Shown here: positions 6,110-7,769 of the stretch, piece by piece
Layout: each line of letters opens with the position of its first letter
Position numbering within the stretch: position 1 is the first letter of the stretch
From: Candidatus Kapaibacterium sp.
GTDB lineage: Bacteria > Bacteroidota > Ignavibacteria > Kapaibacteriales > UBA2268
Assembly (NCBI GenBank): GCA_030835065.1
Contig: JAUQWR010000343.1
Location: 1-7,769, forward strand
Reading direction: 5' to 3'
Length of the DNA stretch: 7,769 nucleotides
Notes under the pieces: model-generated
The model's input: the letters and a program-made list of their open reading frames with translations, nothing else
Databases searched by the model: none
What the model was told of the DNA's origin: nothing
Position numbers and translations under genes: made by a program

Positions 6110-7447
6110 ATGAAAAAATCTACTTTTATTGCATTATTTGCTTTGGCTTTTGCCTTTGTTTCAGCATTTTCTCAAATTGACCAAAACAAAGTCAATTTTA
6201 CTTGCGGCAAACAACCTACTTTTATGTTTAATACTTCACAAGGACTTAATGTTATCTGTATGGGAGTCGATCTTGATTTCAATGGCAGCTATACCGATGG
6301 CGAAGAAGCTCCTTCTTGGTGGAGATTGCCTAAAGCTGATATGGATAATTACTTCAAAACTAATACTTTAAGCGGCTCTGCAAGTAAAATTTGCAATTTC
6401 GAATTTGCTGGTATAAAGTTTCCTACTCGCCTTGCTGTATCTGGCGACACACTTTTTGTGGGCTTGAAAGACCGAATTGCTACTTATAATACTAGTAGCG
6501 GCGCTCTTATCGATTCCATTTTTATTACTATCGATGCTCACGCCATTTCTGTAGATGGAAATCGCCTCTACGTAAGCAAACGTGTAATTCCGAGTGGTGC
6601 TTGGCTTCCGGATACTAACTTCGTTTTTGTTGTGGATCGCGATGCAAAATCGATTCTTGATACTATTCCTGCCAGAATGAATGTGCAAATGACTATTCCA
6701 TATTCATTCAATGGCAATCGATATCTTGCAATTGCAGCCGAAGGTACTGGCGCTAGTGATGCTTCTGTCGAAATCATCAATCTTGATATGGAATCTGATA
6801 AAGTTGCAATCATTGAACCGGGAAGCCTCGTAAATCATATTTCTCTTAACAAAGACAAATCAGAAATGCTTATCACTTTGAATGGTTCGCACAAGCTTGT
6901 AAGATATAATCTTGGCAATTTCCAGATTAATGGTGAAATTGCTACTAATACAAGCGGTTTCAATGGTCCCAGAGAATCTATTTACGGTAATTCCGGACTC
7001 ATTTTCTCAACTACTTACGAATCAAATCTAGCGATTTTAGACAATAACTCTCTTATTTCAAATGTTCCACTCGATGGAAAAGCTGAATCTGTAATTCTCC
7101 TTGACGAATCGAAAAACTACTTGGCTGTCTCGCTTGTAAGCCAAAAAGAGAATTATACTGCTAATGATAAAGTTACTCTATTCAATCTGATCAGCCTTGG
7201 TATAAGTTCTGAAAACGATGCAAAAATTTCGGTTTATCCTAACCCAAGCTCTGATTTTATTAATATCAGTTCAGAAATAAATGCCGATAACTACGAAATA
7301 TTTGATATATCAGGAGCAAAAATCTTATCAAACCAGTTTGATCAAAATGCTCGCATTGATATAAGAAATTTAGCTGCAGGCTCGTATATCCTTTTTGTTA
7401 AAAGTTCTGACAATGCAATAGCAGCCAAAGTCATTGTAAAACAATAA
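6110..7447 (+). CDS. B12-riboswitch-controlled T9SS-exported beta-propeller protein (BtuG-like role proposed)
   Basis: A 445-residue secreted protein. Residues 1-21 are a signal peptide (cut near AFSQ). Residues 28-95 form a short N-terminal domain with a perfect EF-hand-type loop DLDFNGSYTDGE (Asp54, Asp56, Asn58, Ser60, Glu65), then APSWW, so calcium binding is likely. Residues about 97-364 are repeated beta-strand units (RLAVSGDTLFVGL, AISVDGNRLYVSK, HISLNKDKSEMLITL, and so on) of a YncE/surface-layer-like propeller. Residues about 371-445 are a T9SS type A sorting domain (ISVYPNPSSDFINI ... FDISGAKI ... LAAGSYILFV), meaning export by the Por system and anchoring at the outer surface. The B12 riboswitch in its leader and a TonB-dependent receptor gene downstream place it in cobalamin uptake. 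In Bacteroides, the surface propeller lipoprotein BtuG captures cobalamin for BtuB. The same role here is proposed from fold and context only. It could also be an unrelated surface protein under B12 control. Confidence 0.88.
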   Translation: MKKSTFIALFALAFAFVSAFSQIDQNKVNFTCGKQPTFMFNTSQGLNVICMGVDLDFNGSYTDGEEAPSWWRLPKADMDNYFKTNTLSGSASKICNFEFAGIKFPTRLAVSGDTLFVGLKDRIATYNTSSGALIDSIFITIDAHAISVDGNRLYVSKRVIPSGAWLPDTNFVFVVDRDAKSILDTIPARMNVQMTIPYSFNGNRYLAIAAEGTGASDASVEIINLDMESDKVAIIEPGSLVNHISLNKDKSEMLITLNGSHKLVRYNLGNFQINGEIATNTSGFNGPRESIYGNSGLIFSTTYESNLAILDNNSLISNVPLDGKAESVILLDESKNYLAVSLVSQKENYTANDKVTLFNLISLGISSENDAKISVYPNPSSDFINISSEINADNYEIFDISGAKILSNQFDQNARIDIRNLAAGSYILFVKSSDNAIAAKVIVKQ

Positions 7448-7464
7448 TTGTCGATATAGCTATT

Positions 7465-7503
7465 CACAGCTCCTTGCTTTCCTATCGGGAGCTGTGTTTT
7501 TTT
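7465..7503 (+). terminator. Intrinsic terminator between propeller and receptor genes
   Basis: CACAGCTCC (7465-7473) and GGAGCTGTG (7488-7496) form a perfect 9-bp stem with a 14-base loop. A run of seven T follows directly (7497-7503). It lies 18 bases after the propeller stop codon, so most B12-controlled transcripts would end here or read through only in part. Confidence 0.88.
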
Positions 7504-7517
7504 ATATACACTTGAAT

Positions 7518-7548
7518 TTTGTTTCTAATTTTGATTAAGTTAATTTTG
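7518..7548 (+). promoter_or_regulatory. Candidate Bacteroidota-type promoter for the receptor gene
   Basis: TTTG at 7518-7521 is followed after exactly 19 bases by TAATTTTG at 7541-7548. This matches the Bacteroidota consensus of -33 TTTG, a 19-base spacer and -7 TAnnTTTG. It would start RNA near 7555, about 18 bases before the TTG start codon. In a sequence this AT-rich a chance match is possible. Confidence 0.45.
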
Positions 7549-7572
7549 AATTTTATTAATGACTGGATTGGT

Positions 7573-7769
7573 TTGAAATCATATATTTACATATTGTTTT
7601 TATTAGCTTCTTTTTCATCATTATTCGGTATAGATAATGACTCGATAAAAGTTTATAAAACTTCGCCAGTAAATGTAAGTGCAGAATCCATTTCAAATAC
7701 GATTATGAATTACAGTGGGCTTAGCAAAATTCGCAACGAAGAAATTAGGCGCATTGCCCCGGTTGGCTT
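7573..7769 (+). CDS. TonB-dependent outer-membrane receptor, N-terminus only (BtuB-like role proposed)
   Basis: Partial: 65 codons run off the window's right edge. The frame begins after a stop at 7513-7515 and holds no ATG before codon 45, so a TTG start is needed. TTG at 7573, four bases after a GGATTGG patch, gives a clean signal peptide (KSYIYILFLLASFSSLFG). Residues about 24-65 then show the start of a plug domain: SIKVYKTSPVNVSAES like the usual VxVTA strand, and LSKIRNEEIRRIAPVG like the I-x-x-E-E-I-R-R segment ahead of the PGV motif. Such receptors import substrates across the outer membrane with TonB energy. Following a B12-riboswitch gene, cobalamin is the likely cargo (a BtuB-like role), but the barrel is not visible. 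The preceding terminator and candidate promoter suggest expression partly independent of the riboswitch. Confidence 0.68.
   Translation, partial: MKSYIYILFLLASFSSLFGIDNDSIKVYKTSPVNVSAESISNTIMNYSGLSKIRNEEIRRIAPVG

Noticed and set aside
6368..6813. Minus-strand ORFs inside the propeller gene, and the 6129-6371 plus-frame ORF
   Set aside because: They shadow a well-supported secreted protein and show no recognisable domain or start signal.

Overview
The window looks like a chromosomal, partly accessory region from an AT-rich member of the Bacteroidota/Chlorobiota/Kapabacteria superphylum. Four things support this. One protein ends in a type IX secretion (T9SS) C-terminal sorting domain. Another carries the Bacteroidota-style fibre C-terminus (WPDxVFxxxY ... 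HLPGIPS ... coiled coil). A third is an SpvB/Rhs-type surface protein. Two promoter-like sites match the Bacteroidota TAnnTTTG -7 box. Finer taxonomy cannot be read from this stretch.

Left part (1-2079, + strand): a small protein with a W/F-rich domain known from phage- and plasmid-type small proteins (5-373) is followed by a strong intrinsic terminator and a second hairpin. Next come two 35-bp-spaced copies of a palindromic GCATAAATTTACGC element and an inverted repeat, in a long non-coding leader (374-887). Then there is a tightly packed two-gene unit (888-1325 and 1343-1987) with good Shine-Dalgarno sites and very low GC. The first protein is unrecognised but has a Cys/His/Asp spacing like a papain/C39 fold. 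The second is a helical, uncharacterised protein with a conserved-looking polar core.

Middle part (2080-5274, - strand): an apparent two-gene operon. The first gene is a secreted cysteine-rich fibre-like protein with a C-terminal coiled coil. The second is an SpvB/TcaC-like surface protein that stops after about 551 residues, without Rhs repeats or a toxin tip, just where the convergent + strand pair begins. This looks like a truncated or remodelled polymorphic-toxin-type gene.

Right part (5275-7769, + strand): a very AT-rich intergenic stretch leads into a clear cobalamin (B12) riboswitch with a complex expression platform. It controls a secreted beta-propeller protein with an EF-hand-like calcium loop and a T9SS sorting domain. 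After a perfect-stem terminator and a second promoter comes the start of a TonB-dependent receptor (TTG start, cut by the window edge). The arrangement suggests a cobalamin-uptake locus in which a T9SS-exported propeller plays the part that the lipoprotein BtuG plays beside BtuB in Bacteroides. This is the most attractive candidate for a little-described system here. The functional link is inference from context, not from a recognised binding site.
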